Shown: in pieces, positions 29,674 to 39,503 of the stretch | Layout of the letters: every line of letters starts with the position of its first letter | How positions within the stretch are numbered: the stretch's first letter is position 1 | Assembly (NCBI GenBank): GCA_047528275.1 | Contig: CP180023.1 | Span: 558,001 to 622,000, forward strand | Length of the DNA: 64,000 nt | Direction of reading: 5' to 3' | Source: G039954875 sp047528275 | GTDB taxonomy: Bacteria; Bacteroidota; Bacteroidia; Flavobacteriales; Blattabacteriaceae | Made by a program: the position numbers and the translations under genes | The notes under the pieces: generated by a model | Told to the model about the DNA's origin: nothing | The model's input: only the letters and a program-made list of their open reading frames with translations | Database searches by the model: none

Positions 29674-32600
29674 TTAAAAAAAACTATTAAATGAAGTGGT
29701 ATAAATTACCCCACCTCCATAATTTTGTGAGGAAAATGTAGCTGAGTGAATATTTTCTCTGCCAAATGTATTTGGTCGGGAGAATAAAGTTAATTTTAAG
29801 GTTTTGTCTACTCGTTGGCTGATGTCCATATTAAGTTGGATTTCTCCAGTGAAAGGACTACTTTGTTTGCTTACTGTATTAAATGGAACTCCTACGATGC
29901 CTTTGATCGAAAAGCGCCGGTTAATATTGTAAGATATGAAAGATCTGAAACTACTTGAGGAGTTGGTATCTCTATTGCCTTCGATGTATTCGAAATTTAC
30001 GTTTAATGCATCATTGATACTTGATAGGATTTTTCCTAACTGTTTGAGTGCTAAATCATAAGTAGAAGAAGTCCAAAGCTCACTTCCTATGTTTTTGGTG
30101 TTGATAAAAAATTTACCTAACAAGAGTATGGAACCGAATTGTGTGAGTCTTTCGTCTTGGGTATTGAGTTTTTGGATCAGTTGTTGTTTGATATTTTCAC
30201 TAGTGTTTGGAAAATCGATATTGAGTTCTAATTCTGGATGAGATAGTTGACTAGAAATATTGATTTTTAGCTCTGTAATAAGATTTTGGGGTGTTTTCGA
30301 TGAGTTGGGTAAATTGATGTATTCTCCTACATTGGAAACTGATTTAGGATAAAAAGCGGTCAGATTTAGGTTAGCATTGGTGGCAGATCCTGTCCAGGTA
30401 ATAGATCCACCCGTTTTGATTTGGAATTGTTTGTCCAGTTTTAGAAAGGGGATCTGTTCGCTGGAGAAGTGATAAGATCCCTTTGTGGTATTATATTTCC
30501 CCGTCATTTCTATATTACCTTCAGACCTCATTTTAAATGAGATATTTCCCGTTCCTTTGGCCTGGATAAAATTATCTGAATAAGGGTCTAGGATGAGTTG
30601 TACTTCGGTATTTTCAGTGATGTCGGTCTCTATGCTGATAGAGAGTCCTTTTCGGGTATTTTTATTTTTAGGCTGTTTTGCAGGAGACTTGGTTAGTTCA
30701 GTAGTATCTTGAGTATTGAAATTCACAAAGCGAATAAATTTGTTATTTTCAGTCATAGATTGGGATCCTTTTGTGTTGATGAATAATCGTGAAAAGTTTG
30801 TAATTTCCCCTTCTCTTATGCTGATGTCTAGATTATCAGATTCTCCTGAGATCTCTATTTTACCCTTCGCAAAAACTGTTCCGTAGAATAAATTATTATG
30901 TATTGAGGTTGTGTTGAGTGCTAAGAGATTTTTTGTATCTATTGATAGCGCTAAAGTCCATTTAGTGAATTTTTCATTAAGGATTGCACCACTGATGTAT
31001 CCTTGGGTATTGTATTGTGTGTCTTTGAGACGGAAGTCTTTTAAAATGAAAGTCTCTGGATTGATCAGAATCGAAGGTATTCCTATGAGTTCGTAGTCTG
31101 TATTGAGTTGGTTTACTTTCATCCCAACCTCTTTCAAACGGAGTTCTCCTTGGTAAATCGGACGATCAAAATCTCCGGTGATTTTGATATTACCCTCAGC
31201 AGTACCCCTTATATTGTTAAATGTATTTCCTAGTAATATTTGTAAAAATTTTATTGATAGTTTTTTAGCGTTTAGATCTAAATCTAATTGTATTTTTTTT
31301 TGAGAAATGTTATCGATGTTTCCGGCTACTGTCAGGATGTCGATCTGTTCGTTTTTCAAAGTACTATTGAGTCGATAAAGCCTATTTTTTTCGTTATAAG
31401 AAGTATTGACATTCAGATCGCCCAGTACGATATTATTAAGGGCTAATTGGTTTACTTTCATATCAATTTTAGGATTGAGGTCATTTCCTGAATTTTCGAT
31501 AAAGAAATCCCCGTGGGCTATACCATCTATAATTAGACCTTCTTCTTTGGCAGGGATTGCTTGTTTAAGTTGTACTTGATTAAAAGTACCTTGTACCATT
31601 TTGTAAATATTTCCGATTATATCAGTTGAAATGGTGATGTTTTGTGTTTTTGAAGTGAATGTCAATTTATTTATGGTGTATCTTTTCTTTTTTAAATCAA
31701 TTTTGGCTAGATTAGAATGGTAGTTGTTTTGATCATTTATCCACCAGTCGTAGCCATTGATTGTGATACGTGAACGTTGTAGACCAATGATAAAGGTGCT
31801 TTCTCTGCTGTTCCAGTTACCGGATTTGTAAAAATTCAGATCGACTTCTTGTTCGGAGTCGGCCAAAGTGACTAAAAATTTGGTCTTGATTAATAGGAGA
31901 TTGTTTTCTTGTTTTGTACTGAGGTCAATGTTTTTGAAAGTGATCCCTTGGATTATAGCATTATCGATTTTGAAAGCTATTTTTTTTTCAGAGGAGGTAT
32001 TGATATTGAGGTGTGCGTTGTGGATAGTGTGCTCGTTGATTTGGGCTTTTTGGATCTCTATATCGAAGTTGATGGCATCGTTTATTAATTGACCTTGTAG
32101 GCGGCTGTCGGATAAGATTTTCACGCTTTGTTCAAAGGGTTCTATGAAACGGTGGGTAAGTATCAAATCGAAAGCGATGGATTGGTTTGGTGTGATCGGA
32201 TGGTATTTTTTTCCATTGAGCACACGATTTACTCCATTTTCCAGAAGTTTGGTCAATTCAAACCATTTAAAATTTCCACGAAAAAAGCCTTGGACCATTT
32301 CAGGTGCTGAGAGGGTGATCTCTCGATCTTTTTCACTTAAGATCTTTGATTCGATGGAGATTTTTGAGAAGTCAAATTTTTTCTTTGGTATTTCATAAGT
32401 TGTATTCGTTAGGTAGATATTGCCTTGCAGATGGTCTATGTCTGTTCCTTGGATATTGATCTCGAGGTTTGTACTGAGAAGGGATTTTTCATGTTCGCTC
32501 AATCCCATGGCCTTCAAGTCGATGTGCTCAATCTTGGTTTTAGCTTGGATGAGCCATTCTTTAGGGGTAAAGTTGACTTTTCCATCAAAATCTAGTTTAA

Positions 32601-34137
32601 CTTGATGGTCTTTTATAAAAAATTGTCCTTCGAATGATCTTTGACCTAGATGACCATCGACTTGGACCTTGCTGATCTTACGGTTATAGAGTACCAATTG
32701 ATCAAACGTTCCGATGAGTTGTAATTGTAATGCGTCCAATGAAAAACCTTCCCCCTCAAAACGGAATGTACCACCTACGGATTGAAGGTCTTTGTTTTTC
32801 GTAAGCATGGATAGATCGATATTTCTGGAAGAAAGTACTCCTTTATATTGTGGGACTTTACTAGTGTAGTTGTCTAGTTGAATATCGGTATTGACAGTCC
32901 CTATGGTACTACTGCTGAGATCTCCTTCGGATGTGATTGTTTCGGATGTGATGATCAGAGCGCCATAATACCTCATATTGCCATAATTTTTCAGAAAAGT
33001 TGGAATCTTTCGGCTGATGAAACTTGGAAGCAGAGCAGTGGCTGCTGTATAGGAGGTTTCGATGATGCCGTCTTTTTTTTGATTGATTTTAAATTTTTTC
33101 TCGTCGGTGATATGTGAAAGCACAATTTGATTGGCTTGGATTTTATTTTTTCTACTTTCTAGATGGATGTCCGATAGGATGAGTTGGTTTCCCAGTTGGC
33201 CGTGTATCTTCCCCTGTAATTTGATCACAGCTTTTGAATCCCAGTTGTTGACAAACAATTGCAGGTCTTCAAATCCTAGACGAGAGCCTTTTTTGAACTC
33301 GGCTTGAATATCGATTTTGTTGATGAATTTTTCCAAATCCTTAGGTTGATTATAGTGAAAGGCTATGTGGCCTTTGATCATACTTCGAGAAGTTTGTAAG
33401 TTGAGGTTATGAGTCTGTAGACGGTTGGTGGTGAATGTGAAATTGGTCGAGAGTCCATCAACACGAAAATCTTTTTTTCTCAATCTCCCGATTGATTTTA
33501 AGGAACGTATATCGGCTTCGATTGTACTGCCTTTCACTCGGAAATTTTCTATCCAAGCATCCAATGAATTTATTGCGAGTATCAAGCTATCTTTCTCGTT
33601 GAGGTTTTGATCGTTGATCAGTAGATGACCTCTTTTGATTTCGAAATCACTTTTTAAGACAATTTTGGAAGAGGTCGTGGTGTCTTTTTTTGAAAACTTG
33701 TTGATAAATCGACTCATATTGCTTATGCTGTCTCCCCGGTAAGTCGTGATGAAAATCTCAGGCTGATCAAGCACGAGTTTTTTAATCTTAATGTTTCGGA
33801 GATTAAAAAATAGGTGTAATAAATCAATTTGCCCTTTGATATGAGGGATTGAAATCAGCGTATTTTTGTAATCATCGACAGCTTTGACATGGTAGAGCTG
33901 AATATTTCCTAGGAAATCGATATCTACACTCTCTACCAAAAGCATTGTACCGAAGCTTTCATTGAGCTTAGTTAGGATGAGTTGTGTAATTTTGGTTTGT
34001 ATGATTGGAGTATTGATGGCGATAAGGATTCCACCTACGAGCAATAGAGCAATCAAAGTGAAGTATCTTAGTAATTTGAAGGCACCCTTGAGTAGGAATC
34101 GGAATAGAGATAAAAACCATCGAAAGATCTGCGGCAC
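29674..34137 (-). CDS. tamB: TamB-like translocation and assembly module (DUF490)
   Basis: The 1487-residue protein has a basic N-terminus and one transmembrane anchor (about 26-45), then a very long series of beta-rich repeats and a C-terminal DUF490/TamB domain (about 1130-1487) with SGSITWTG and NFEYIEGN-type strands. TamB-like AsmA proteins bridge the inner and outer membranes and serve lipid transfer and outer-membrane protein insertion. The gene is fully open over 4.4 kb, so it is under strong selection. It diverges from tsaD with only 25 bp between start codons, an arrangement frequent in Bacteroidota. Confidence 0.92.
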   Translation of the reverse strand: MPQIFRWFLSLFRFLLKGAFKLLRYFTLIALLLVGGILIAINTPIIQTKITQLILTKLNESFGTMLLVESVDIDFLGNIQLYHVKAVDDYKNTLISIPHIKGQIDLLHLFFNLRNIKIKKLVLDQPEIFITTYRGDSISNMSRFINKFSKKDTTTSSKIVLKSDFEIKRGHLLINDQNLNEKDSLILAINSLDAWIENFRVKGSTIEADIRSLKSIGRLRKKDFRVDGLSTNFTFTTNRLQTHNLNLQTSRSMIKGHIAFHYNQPKDLEKFINKIDIQAEFKKGSRLGFEDLQLFVNNWDSKAVIKLQGKIHGQLGNQLILSDIHLESRKNKIQANQIVLSHITDEKKFKINQKKDGIIETSYTAATALLPSFISRKIPTFLKNYGNMRYYGALIITSETITSEGDLSSSTIGTVNTDIQLDNYTSKVPQYKGVLSSRNIDLSMLTKNKDLQSVGGTFRFEGEGFSLDALQLQLIGTFDQLVLYNRKISKVQVDGHLGQRSFEGQFFIKDHQVKLDFDGKVNFTPKEWLIQAKTKIEHIDLKAMGLSEHEKSLLSTNLEINIQGTDIDHLQGNIYLTNTTYEIPKKKFDFSKISIESKILSEKDREITLSAPEMVQGFFRGNFKWFELTKLLENGVNRVLNGKKYHPITPNQSIAFDLILTHRFIEPFEQSVKILSDSRLQGQLINDAINFDIEIQKAQINEHTIHNAHLNINTSSEKKIAFKIDNAIIQGITFKNIDLSTKQENNLLLIKTKFLVTLADSEQEVDLNFYKSGNWNSRESTFIIGLQRSRITINGYDWWINDQNNYHSNLAKIDLKKKRYTINKLTFTSKTQNITISTDIIGNIYKMVQGTFNQVQLKQAIPAKEEGLIIDGIAHGDFFIENSGNDLNPKIDMKVNQLALNNIVLGDLNVNTSYNEKNRLYRLNSTLKNEQIDILTVAGNIDNISQKKIQLDLDLNAKKLSIKFLQILLGNTFNNIRGTAEGNIKITGDFDRPIYQGELRLKEVGMKVNQLNTDYELIGIPSILINPETFILKDFRLKDTQYNTQGYISGAILNEKFTKWTLALSIDTKNLLALNTTSIHNNLFYGTVFAKGKIEISGESDNLDISIREGEITNFSRLFINTKGSQSMTENNKFIRFVNFNTQDTTELTKSPAKQPKNKNTRKGLSISIETDITENTEVQLILDPYSDNFIQAKGTGNISFKMRSEGNIEMTGKYNTTKGSYHFSSEQIPFLKLDKQFQIKTGGSITWTGSATNANLNLTAFYPKSVSNVGEYINLPNSSKTPQNLITELKINISSQLSHPELELNIDFPNTSENIKQQLIQKLNTQDERLTQFGSILLLGKFFINTKNIGSELWTSSTYDLALKQLGKILSSINDALNVNFEYIEGNRDTNSSSSFRSFISYNINRRFSIKGIVGVPFNTVSKQSSPFTGEIQLNMDISQRVDKTLKLTLFSRPNTFGRENIHSATFSSQNYGGGVIYTTSFNSFF

Positions 34138-34148
34138 TTAAATATCCT

Positions 34149-34156
34149 TATTTTTG
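34149..34156 (+). promoter_or_regulatory. Putative -7 box of tsaD, next to the start codon
   Basis: TATTTTTG fits TAnnTTTG and ends only 6 nt before the tsaD ATG at 34163, so a transcript from it would have almost no 5' leader. No -33 TTTG is seen. The same spacing occurs before the ABC exporter gene at 54377. Confidence 0.35.
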
Positions 34157-34162
34157 CTTTCA

Positions 34163-35191
34163 ATGAAACACCTCCCCATCATCTTAGGTATAGAATCTTC
34201 TTGTGATGATACGGCTGCAGCTCTCATCCAAAACGGCCATGTCTTATCTAACATCATCATCTCTCAGAAGATCCATCAAAAATATGGTGGTGTCGTGCCT
34301 GAGCTAGCTTCTAGATCACATCAGAGAAACATCATCCCAGTGGTTGATCGAGCCGTTTCGCTAGCAAATATAATGCAAAATCAAATCGATGCCATAGCTT
34401 TTACTCGTGGACCTGGTCTCATGGGATCTCTATTGGTTGGGACTTCTTTTGCTAAGTCTTTGGCTATGGCTTTGGGGGTTCCGTTGATTGGAGTCCACCA
34501 TATGCAGGCACACGTTTTGATACATTTCATCAAGGGGGTTCATCGGTATCCACCTCGGTTTCCTTTCTTGTGTTTGACTGTTAGTGGTGGGCATACTCAG
34601 ATCGTCCGAGTAGACGATTTTTTTGAGATGACTGTCTTGGGTCATACGATAGACGATGCAGCTGGAGAAGCTTTTGATAAGATGGCTAAGATCTTAGGTT
34701 TGGATTATCCTGGTGGCCCCTTGATCAATCGTTATGCACGGAATGGTGATCCGAGAAAGTTTATTTTTTCAAAACCTAAAGTCGAAGGGTTGGATTTCAG
34801 TTTCAGTGGGCTCAAGACACATATCCTGTATTTTATCCGGGATGGGTTGAAATCCGATCCTGGATTTGTACGAGAGCAATTGCCCGATTTGTGTGCTGCT
34901 GTGCAATGGACAATTGTGCAAATATTGTTGGAAAAAGTAGAGCGTGCTGTAGAAAAGACTGGAGTGAGGTATATAGCTTTAGCTGGAGGTGTTTCAGCTA
35001 ATACAGAGTTGCGCAAACAGTTTTCTCGAGTTGCTGCTGAAAAATCTTGGCAGATATACCTTCCCAAAATCGAATACACTACAGATAATGCAGCGATGAT
35101 CGCTATGGTGGGACAACTCAAATATGAACGTCAGTGGTTTGATCCACTGGATATCACCCCTTTTTCCCGATATGATAGGATATCATTATAA
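34163..35191 (+). CDS. tsaD: tRNA threonylcarbamoyladenosine synthase subunit TsaD
   Basis: TsaD transfers the threonylcarbamoyl group to A37 of ANN-decoding tRNAs. The ATG at 34163 gives 342 residues; a TTG three codons upstream is also in frame. Family motifs are visible: GIESSCDDTAAAL, the metal-binding HHMQAHVL and HTQI regions, GPLINRYARNG and the GGVSANTELR site. The frame is intact. It diverges from tamB and is followed by the dead rsmE. Confidence 0.97.
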   Translation: MKHLPIILGIESSCDDTAAALIQNGHVLSNIIISQKIHQKYGGVVPELASRSHQRNIIPVVDRAVSLANIMQNQIDAIAFTRGPGLMGSLLVGTSFAKSLAMALGVPLIGVHHMQAHVLIHFIKGVHRYPPRFPFLCLTVSGGHTQIVRVDDFFEMTVLGHTIDDAAGEAFDKMAKILGLDYPGGPLINRYARNGDPRKFIFSKPKVEGLDFSFSGLKTHILYFIRDGLKSDPGFVREQLPDLCAAVQWTIVQILLEKVERAVEKTGVRYIALAGGVSANTELRKQFSRVAAEKSWQIYLPKIEYTTDNAAMIAMVGQLKYERQWFDPLDITPFSRYDRISL

Positions 35192-35199
35192 AACTATTT

Positions 35200-35896
35200 T
35201 TTCTAGAAAAGGTCATATTTACAGTCATTTGTTTAGGTATGGAAGAAAGCGATCATTTTATAAAGGTCTTGCGGATGCAAATTGACAATGAAGTGTATCT
35301 AACTAATGGATAGGGTAACATGTGGATGGATTTGATCAAAGTTCGATCATCAAAAAAAAGAGTGAGTGGTGGCCCCTCTAGCACATCATTCAGCCTATGA
35401 ATGATCGGACTTATCGGGTACATATAGGCATTGCTTCAACGAAATCTGTCGACCGTTTTGAATGGTTTTTAGAGAAAGCTACTGAAATTAGGATAACCAA
35501 ATAACCCCTTTATTTTACAAGTATTCTGAATGGAGAAAGTTCAATATAAGTCCTGGGTAGATAATCATTAGTTTAGCAGTGAAGCAATCGGTTAAAGCAT
35601 ATCTTCCTATTTTGAATGACCCCTTGATTTATCGGGACTTTATGTCATTTCACATAAAAAAAATTAAACAAAGATTCATAGTGCATTGTGATACGAATTT
35701 TGAGCGGTAGTCTTTGAAGAAGTATGTTGAGTTAAAGACAGGTCTTTATATGATCTTGATCGGTCTGGAATGCGATTTTTCTTCCAAGGAAATCGATTTG
35801 GCTTTGGTTTGGCAAGGTGTAGGGTTGGGAAAAGTCCGTATGATGACATAAAAATATAGTGAACAGTCCATTACATACTTTAATCTTGTATTTTAA
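35200..35896 (+). pseudogene. rsmE: Dead 16S rRNA m3U1498 methyltransferase (RsmE)
   Basis: The segments HFIKVLRMQIDNEVYLTNG (35256 on, then a stop), IGIASTKSVDRFEWFLEKAT-like sequence (35425-35485), KQSVKAYLPILND, FIVHCDTNFE, GLYMILIGLE-DFSSKEIDLAL and LGKVRMMT to the end at 35896 match RsmE in order. There are at least six stops or shifts. RsmE methylates U1498 in the ribosomal decoding region and is non-essential. Loss is a typical step of genome reduction. Confidence 0.85.
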
Positions 35897-35923
35897 GTAT
35901 AGAGTAAGAAGGCTTGAGGAATT

Positions 35924-37102
35924 TTAGAGAGATGTTTCGTACCTCTTTTGAGGTAAGTTGAAAACGTATCTCAAGATTTCCTTGTCTATCGAATAGAAGG
36001 TTTGATTGCGTCGAGACATCATAAGTTGAGCCGTCTCGCAGGCTTTTTCAAAATTGAAAAGATCACTTTTTTGTATCCCACCCCAAGTGAAGGAGGGGAT
36101 GTGTTTAGGTGGGAAACCGTATCCGAATACATTGGCCGACACACCGACTACTGAACCTGTATTGAATTGGGTATTGATAGCTGATTTGGAATGATCTCCC
36201 ATAAAAAGCCCACAGGATTTTAGCTTTTTCGAGACAGTCTGCCCAGCTGTATAATTCCACATATAGACCTCCGAATAATTGTTTTTCAAATTGGAGGTGT
36301 TGGTGCCAGCACCCAGATTGCACCATTGCCCCAACACAGAATTGCCTAAAAATCCATCGTGGGCCTTATTAGAATAGGAAAACAATATAGAGTTGTTGAT
36401 CTCGCCTCCTACCTTGCAATAGGGGCCGATGGTCGTAGCACCATAAATTTTAGTACCCATCTTCAGTATAGCACCTTCACATAGTGCTAGTCCGCCGCGG
36501 ATAAGGCAGCCTTCCATGATCTGGGTTTTTTTTCCAATGTATATAGGGCTGGATTGGGCATTGAGTATAGCATATTCTACATTAGCGCTTTCTTCGATAA
36601 AGATGTCTTTGCCTGTGACACGGTTGCTTTTACTCAGGGGAGCAGATTTTCGGTCTTGGGTCAAGAGTTTAAAATCCTGTTTGAGAGCTATGATATTTTG
36701 TTGGAAGATATCCCATGGATGTTCAATGTGGATCAGATCATAAGGATAAGGGATTTCTTTTATGGGGGTTGGGTAAGAGATCTTGGAAGGATTTTCAAAA
36801 AGGGCGATGATCGTTTTTCCTTTCGTTAATGTTTGGTTTTCTTCTAGTGAATGGATTGCTTGGATCAAGTTTTTTGTTGGGAGGAAGGTCGGATTGATAG
36901 AGATGTAGGGGTCCTTTTCTGAGGGGGGGGGGTACTTCTTCTCTAAGTGAGCTTGTGTAATTGTAAAGGTTTTCGTTTTCAGTAAATGCTCCCATTTTTC
37001 TCTCAGGGTGAGTATACCTATACGGATCTCTGCTGTTGGTCGGGTGAATGTAAGTGGAAGTAAAGTATCCCATTCAGGGCCGTCAGCCAATATAAAATTC
37101 AT
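35924..37102 (-). CDS. GlmU-like sugar nucleotidyltransferase family protein
   Basis: This 392-residue protein has a nucleotidyltransferase-like N-terminal half starting MNFILADGPEWDTLLPLTFT and a left-handed beta-helix acyltransferase-like C-terminal half (about 175-330, hexapeptide-like repeats around IYIGKKTQIMEGCLIRGG). It matches the Bacteroidota GlmU family proteins of about 390 residues, whose exact substrate is not established. Codons about 58-60 are a Pro triplet made by a C10 run (36932-36923 on the minus strand); a one-base slip would shift the frame. Here the run is in frame. It is the last of the three co-oriented genes at 38616-35924. Confidence 0.78.
   Translation of the reverse strand: MNFILADGPEWDTLLPLTFTRPTAEIRIGILTLREKWEHLLKTKTFTITQAHLEKKYPPPSEKDPYISINPTFLPTKNLIQAIHSLEENQTLTKGKTIIALFENPSKISYPTPIKEIPYPYDLIHIEHPWDIFQQNIIALKQDFKLLTQDRKSAPLSKSNRVTGKDIFIEESANVEYAILNAQSSPIYIGKKTQIMEGCLIRGGLALCEGAILKMGTKIYGATTIGPYCKVGGEINNSILFSYSNKAHDGFLGNSVLGQWCNLGAGTNTSNLKNNYSEVYMWNYTAGQTVSKKLKSCGLFMGDHSKSAINTQFNTGSVVGVSANVFGYGFPPKHIPSFTWGGIQKSDLFNFEKACETAQLMMSRRNQTFYSIDKEILRYVFNLPQKRYETSL
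36923..36932 (-). repeat. C10 homopolymer inside a coding sequence
   Basis: Ten consecutive C on the coding strand encode part of Tyr-Pro-Pro-Pro in the GlmU-like gene. Length change by one would truncate the protein early. The tract is candidate phase-variable DNA, or a site where assembly may miscount. Confidence 0.95.
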
Positions 37103-37171
37103 GAAGAAATGTTTTTTTTTAGTAAGCCGGAACGACTTTTTAAAAAATGATTAGAAACCGATGAAAACCAA

Positions 37172-37429
37172 TTACTTTTCCTTTTCAAATTTTGCGTACT
37201 TGCTCTTAAATTTTTCTATTCGACCAGCTGTGTCTACATATTTCACTTTCCCGGTAAAAAAGGGGTGGGAGGAGCTTGAGATTTCCATCTTATACAAAGG
37301 GTATTCTTTTCCCTCTATTTCTATGGTATCCTTGATTTTGACGGTTGACTTGCATATGAATATCTCTTCATTACTCATGTCTTTGAAAGCTACTATTCGG
37401 TAATTATCTGGATGGATTCCCTTTTTCAT
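37172..37429 (-). CDS. rpmE2: 50S ribosomal protein L31, type B
   Basis: The 85-residue protein starts MKKGIHPDNYRIVAFKD and contains SSSHPFFTGKVKYVDTAGRI. It lacks the zinc-binding Cys of type A L31, so it is the C-minus (type B) form. It sits in the large ribosomal subunit near the central protuberance. It is flanked by the ketoacyl synthase gene upstream and the GlmU-like gene downstream. Confidence 0.95.
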   Translation of the reverse strand: MKKGIHPDNYRIVAFKDMSNEEIFICKSTVKIKDTIEIEGKEYPLYKMEISSSSHPFFTGKVKYVDTAGRIEKFKSKYAKFEKEK

Positions 37430-37497
37430 TCTAATATGATTGGTGTAATGATAGAGGATAAAGGTAATGATATTTTTTATCTTTAGAGAACTCGCTT

Positions 37498-38616
37498 TTA
37501 AGGTAGAATGGGCTTATCGGGGGAGGGTATAGGTTTTGGGAAACGGTAGATCATAGCATTGGTATTCATCCCTGCGCCTAGGGATGCCATTAGGATAGTG
37601 TCTCCAGACTTGAGTTCATGGGGGGGCATTTTCCCTTTGAGGATTCTGTCAAGTAAGGTGGGTACAGTGGCTACAGAGGAGTTGCCTAATTTTTGAATAC
37701 TCATTGGCATGAGGTTTGCGCAAGTTTTTTCATCGTTTGGATGATCGTAGTAGCTTAGAAACCGTTTTAAGATGGCATGATCCATCTTAGCATTGGCTTG
37801 GTGGATGAGAATTTTTTTAATTTCTTTGAGTTGCAACTGAGATTTGTCGAGGAGTTTTTTCAATATCAGGGGTATTACAGTCAAAGCGTACTCGTATATT
37901 CTCCTACCATTCATACTGATGTTGACCATAGATTCTGTATAATCGGAATTCAAAGAAAGACCATTGAATAGGTAATGCAACTCTTTACCGTTGTCTGATT
38001 GAGAGTCGTAATGAAGAATTCCGATATCTTGGTCTGTCTCTACAGCTGATAGTATAGCTACTCCAGCTCCGTCTGAAAATATCATCGCATTGCGATCATA
38101 AGGATCCACCATTTTAGAGAGAGTATCAGATCCGGTGATGAGTATGTGTTGTGCATGGCCTCCTTTGAGGAGCTGATCGGCTAGGATTAATCCTTCGATC
38201 CAGCCTGGACAACCAAAGATCATATCATAGGGGCGACAACGGTTATTTTTTATACCAAGTTTGTTTTTTACTCTGGAAGCAATGGCAGGCATCATATCGG
38301 ATTGATGTGAGATCGGATGGATGTCTCCATAGTTGTGTGCTGCGATGATGTAGTCGAGTTGCTCTTTATCGATCTGACTTTCGCTCAAGGCTCTTTGTGA
38401 GGCAATGGTAGCAATGTCTGAGCTAGAGAGGTCATCGCTCACATACCTCCGCTCTTCTATTTCTGTGATCTCTTGGAATTTTTGAATTATCTCTTTATTG
38501 GATTTATTGATTTTTAATCCCTTATTATCATAAAATTTATGATTCAAAAAATCACTATTTTTTATGATTCTTTTTGGTAGATAATGGCCAGTGGCTTGGA
38601 TGATTGATCGGATCAT
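37498..38616 (-). CDS. Beta-ketoacyl-ACP synthase III family protein
   Basis: This is a 372-residue thiolase-fold condensing enzyme. The catalytic triad is visible: Cys in MIFGCPGW (about 133-140), His in IHQANAKM and Asn in LGNSSVATVP. It is longer than housekeeping FabH (about 330 aa), with an insertion near residues 25-50, and belongs to the FabH-like proteins common in Bacteroidota. It could initiate fatty acid synthesis or act in a specialised acyl condensation; the sequence alone does not decide. Confidence 0.85.
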   Translation of the reverse strand: MIRSIIQATGHYLPKRIIKNSDFLNHKFYDNKGLKINKSNKEIIQKFQEITEIEERRYVSDDLSSSDIATIASQRALSESQIDKEQLDYIIAAHNYGDIHPISHQSDMMPAIASRVKNKLGIKNNRCRPYDMIFGCPGWIEGLILADQLLKGGHAQHILITGSDTLSKMVDPYDRNAMIFSDGAGVAILSAVETDQDIGILHYDSQSDNGKELHYLFNGLSLNSDYTESMVNISMNGRRIYEYALTVIPLILKKLLDKSQLQLKEIKKILIHQANAKMDHAILKRFLSYYDHPNDEKTCANLMPMSIQKLGNSSVATVPTLLDRILKGKMPPHELKSGDTILMASLGAGMNTNAMIYRFPKPIPSPDKPILP

Positions 38617-38771
38617 TTTTATTGGGCTTGGTAGAAAGCGATTGCAAAGTAAAACAATTTTGTTTGAAACGCATTGTTGAGGAGATACTGGTCAGGTATT
38701 TATTTTTGAATAGATCGCTGGCAATAGGTAAGCTTGGATAATTTTTTATTTTTGTCACAAATTATTTTATA

Positions 38772-39503
38772 TTGAAGATAAAAGTAAAACCTTATAAAAA
38801 TTCCACTTTGAGCAAGAAGAAACAGGTTGAGTATATGTTTGATCGTATTTCTTCAAGGTATGATCTACTCAACCATATTTTATCTTTCGGAATTGATCTC
38901 AGCTGGCGTAGAAAGGCGGTAGATTTATTGCATAGATTTTCTCCGGATGAGCTTTTAGATCTAGCTACGGGTACGGGAGATCTAGCTATTATGGCAGCAA
39001 GAAGAGTGTTGGACTTAAATGTGGTGGGTTTGGATTGTTCTGAGAAAATGTTGGAAATAGCTCAAAAAAAAATATTAAGTAGAGGTTTGGAAGAACGTGT
39101 GAGCGTCATGCGCGGGGATTCAGAAGCTATACCTTTTGAAGTAGAAAGTTTTGATGCGGTGACTGTAGCTTTTGGTGTGCGTAACTTTGAGCAAATTGAA
39201 AATGGTTTGAAAGAAATCCATCGGGTACTCAAGCCTGACGGAGTTATGATAATTTTAGAATTTTCTCACCCTAAAGGGGCTTTTGTGAAATTTGTGTACC
39301 ATCTTTATTCTCATTATATGGCGTTCATGGGGCGGGTATTTTCTAAAGATGTTGCTGCTTATGATTATTTACAACGATCTGTAATGGCTTTTCCTCATGG
39401 TGTCCAAATGAAAAATATATTGAAGTCTTGTGGATTTTTGAGACCACATGCCTTGTCATTTACTTTTGGTATTGCTTCTATTTATATAGCTATAAAGCGT
39501 TAA
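38772..39503 (+). CDS. ubiE: Demethylmenaquinone methyltransferase (UbiE/MenG)
   Basis: The enzyme adds the final methyl group in menaquinone synthesis. The SAM-binding motif LLDLATGTGDLAI (about 60-72) and the UbiE signatures YDLLNHILSFGID and RVLKPDGVMIILEFSHPKG are clear. It appears to start at TTG 38772, which gives the family N-terminus (KVKPY); no ATG lies nearby upstream. The length is 243 residues. Its TAA overlaps the end of the dead PfpI gene on the other strand. Confidence 0.94.
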   Translation: MKIKVKPYKNSTLSKKKQVEYMFDRISSRYDLLNHILSFGIDLSWRRKAVDLLHRFSPDELLDLATGTGDLAIMAARRVLDLNVVGLDCSEKMLEIAQKKILSRGLEERVSVMRGDSEAIPFEVESFDAVTVAFGVRNFEQIENGLKEIHRVLKPDGVMIILEFSHPKGAFVKFVYHLYSHYMAFMGRVFSKDVAAYDYLQRSVMAFPHGVQMKNILKSCGFLRPHALSFTFGIASIYIAIKR

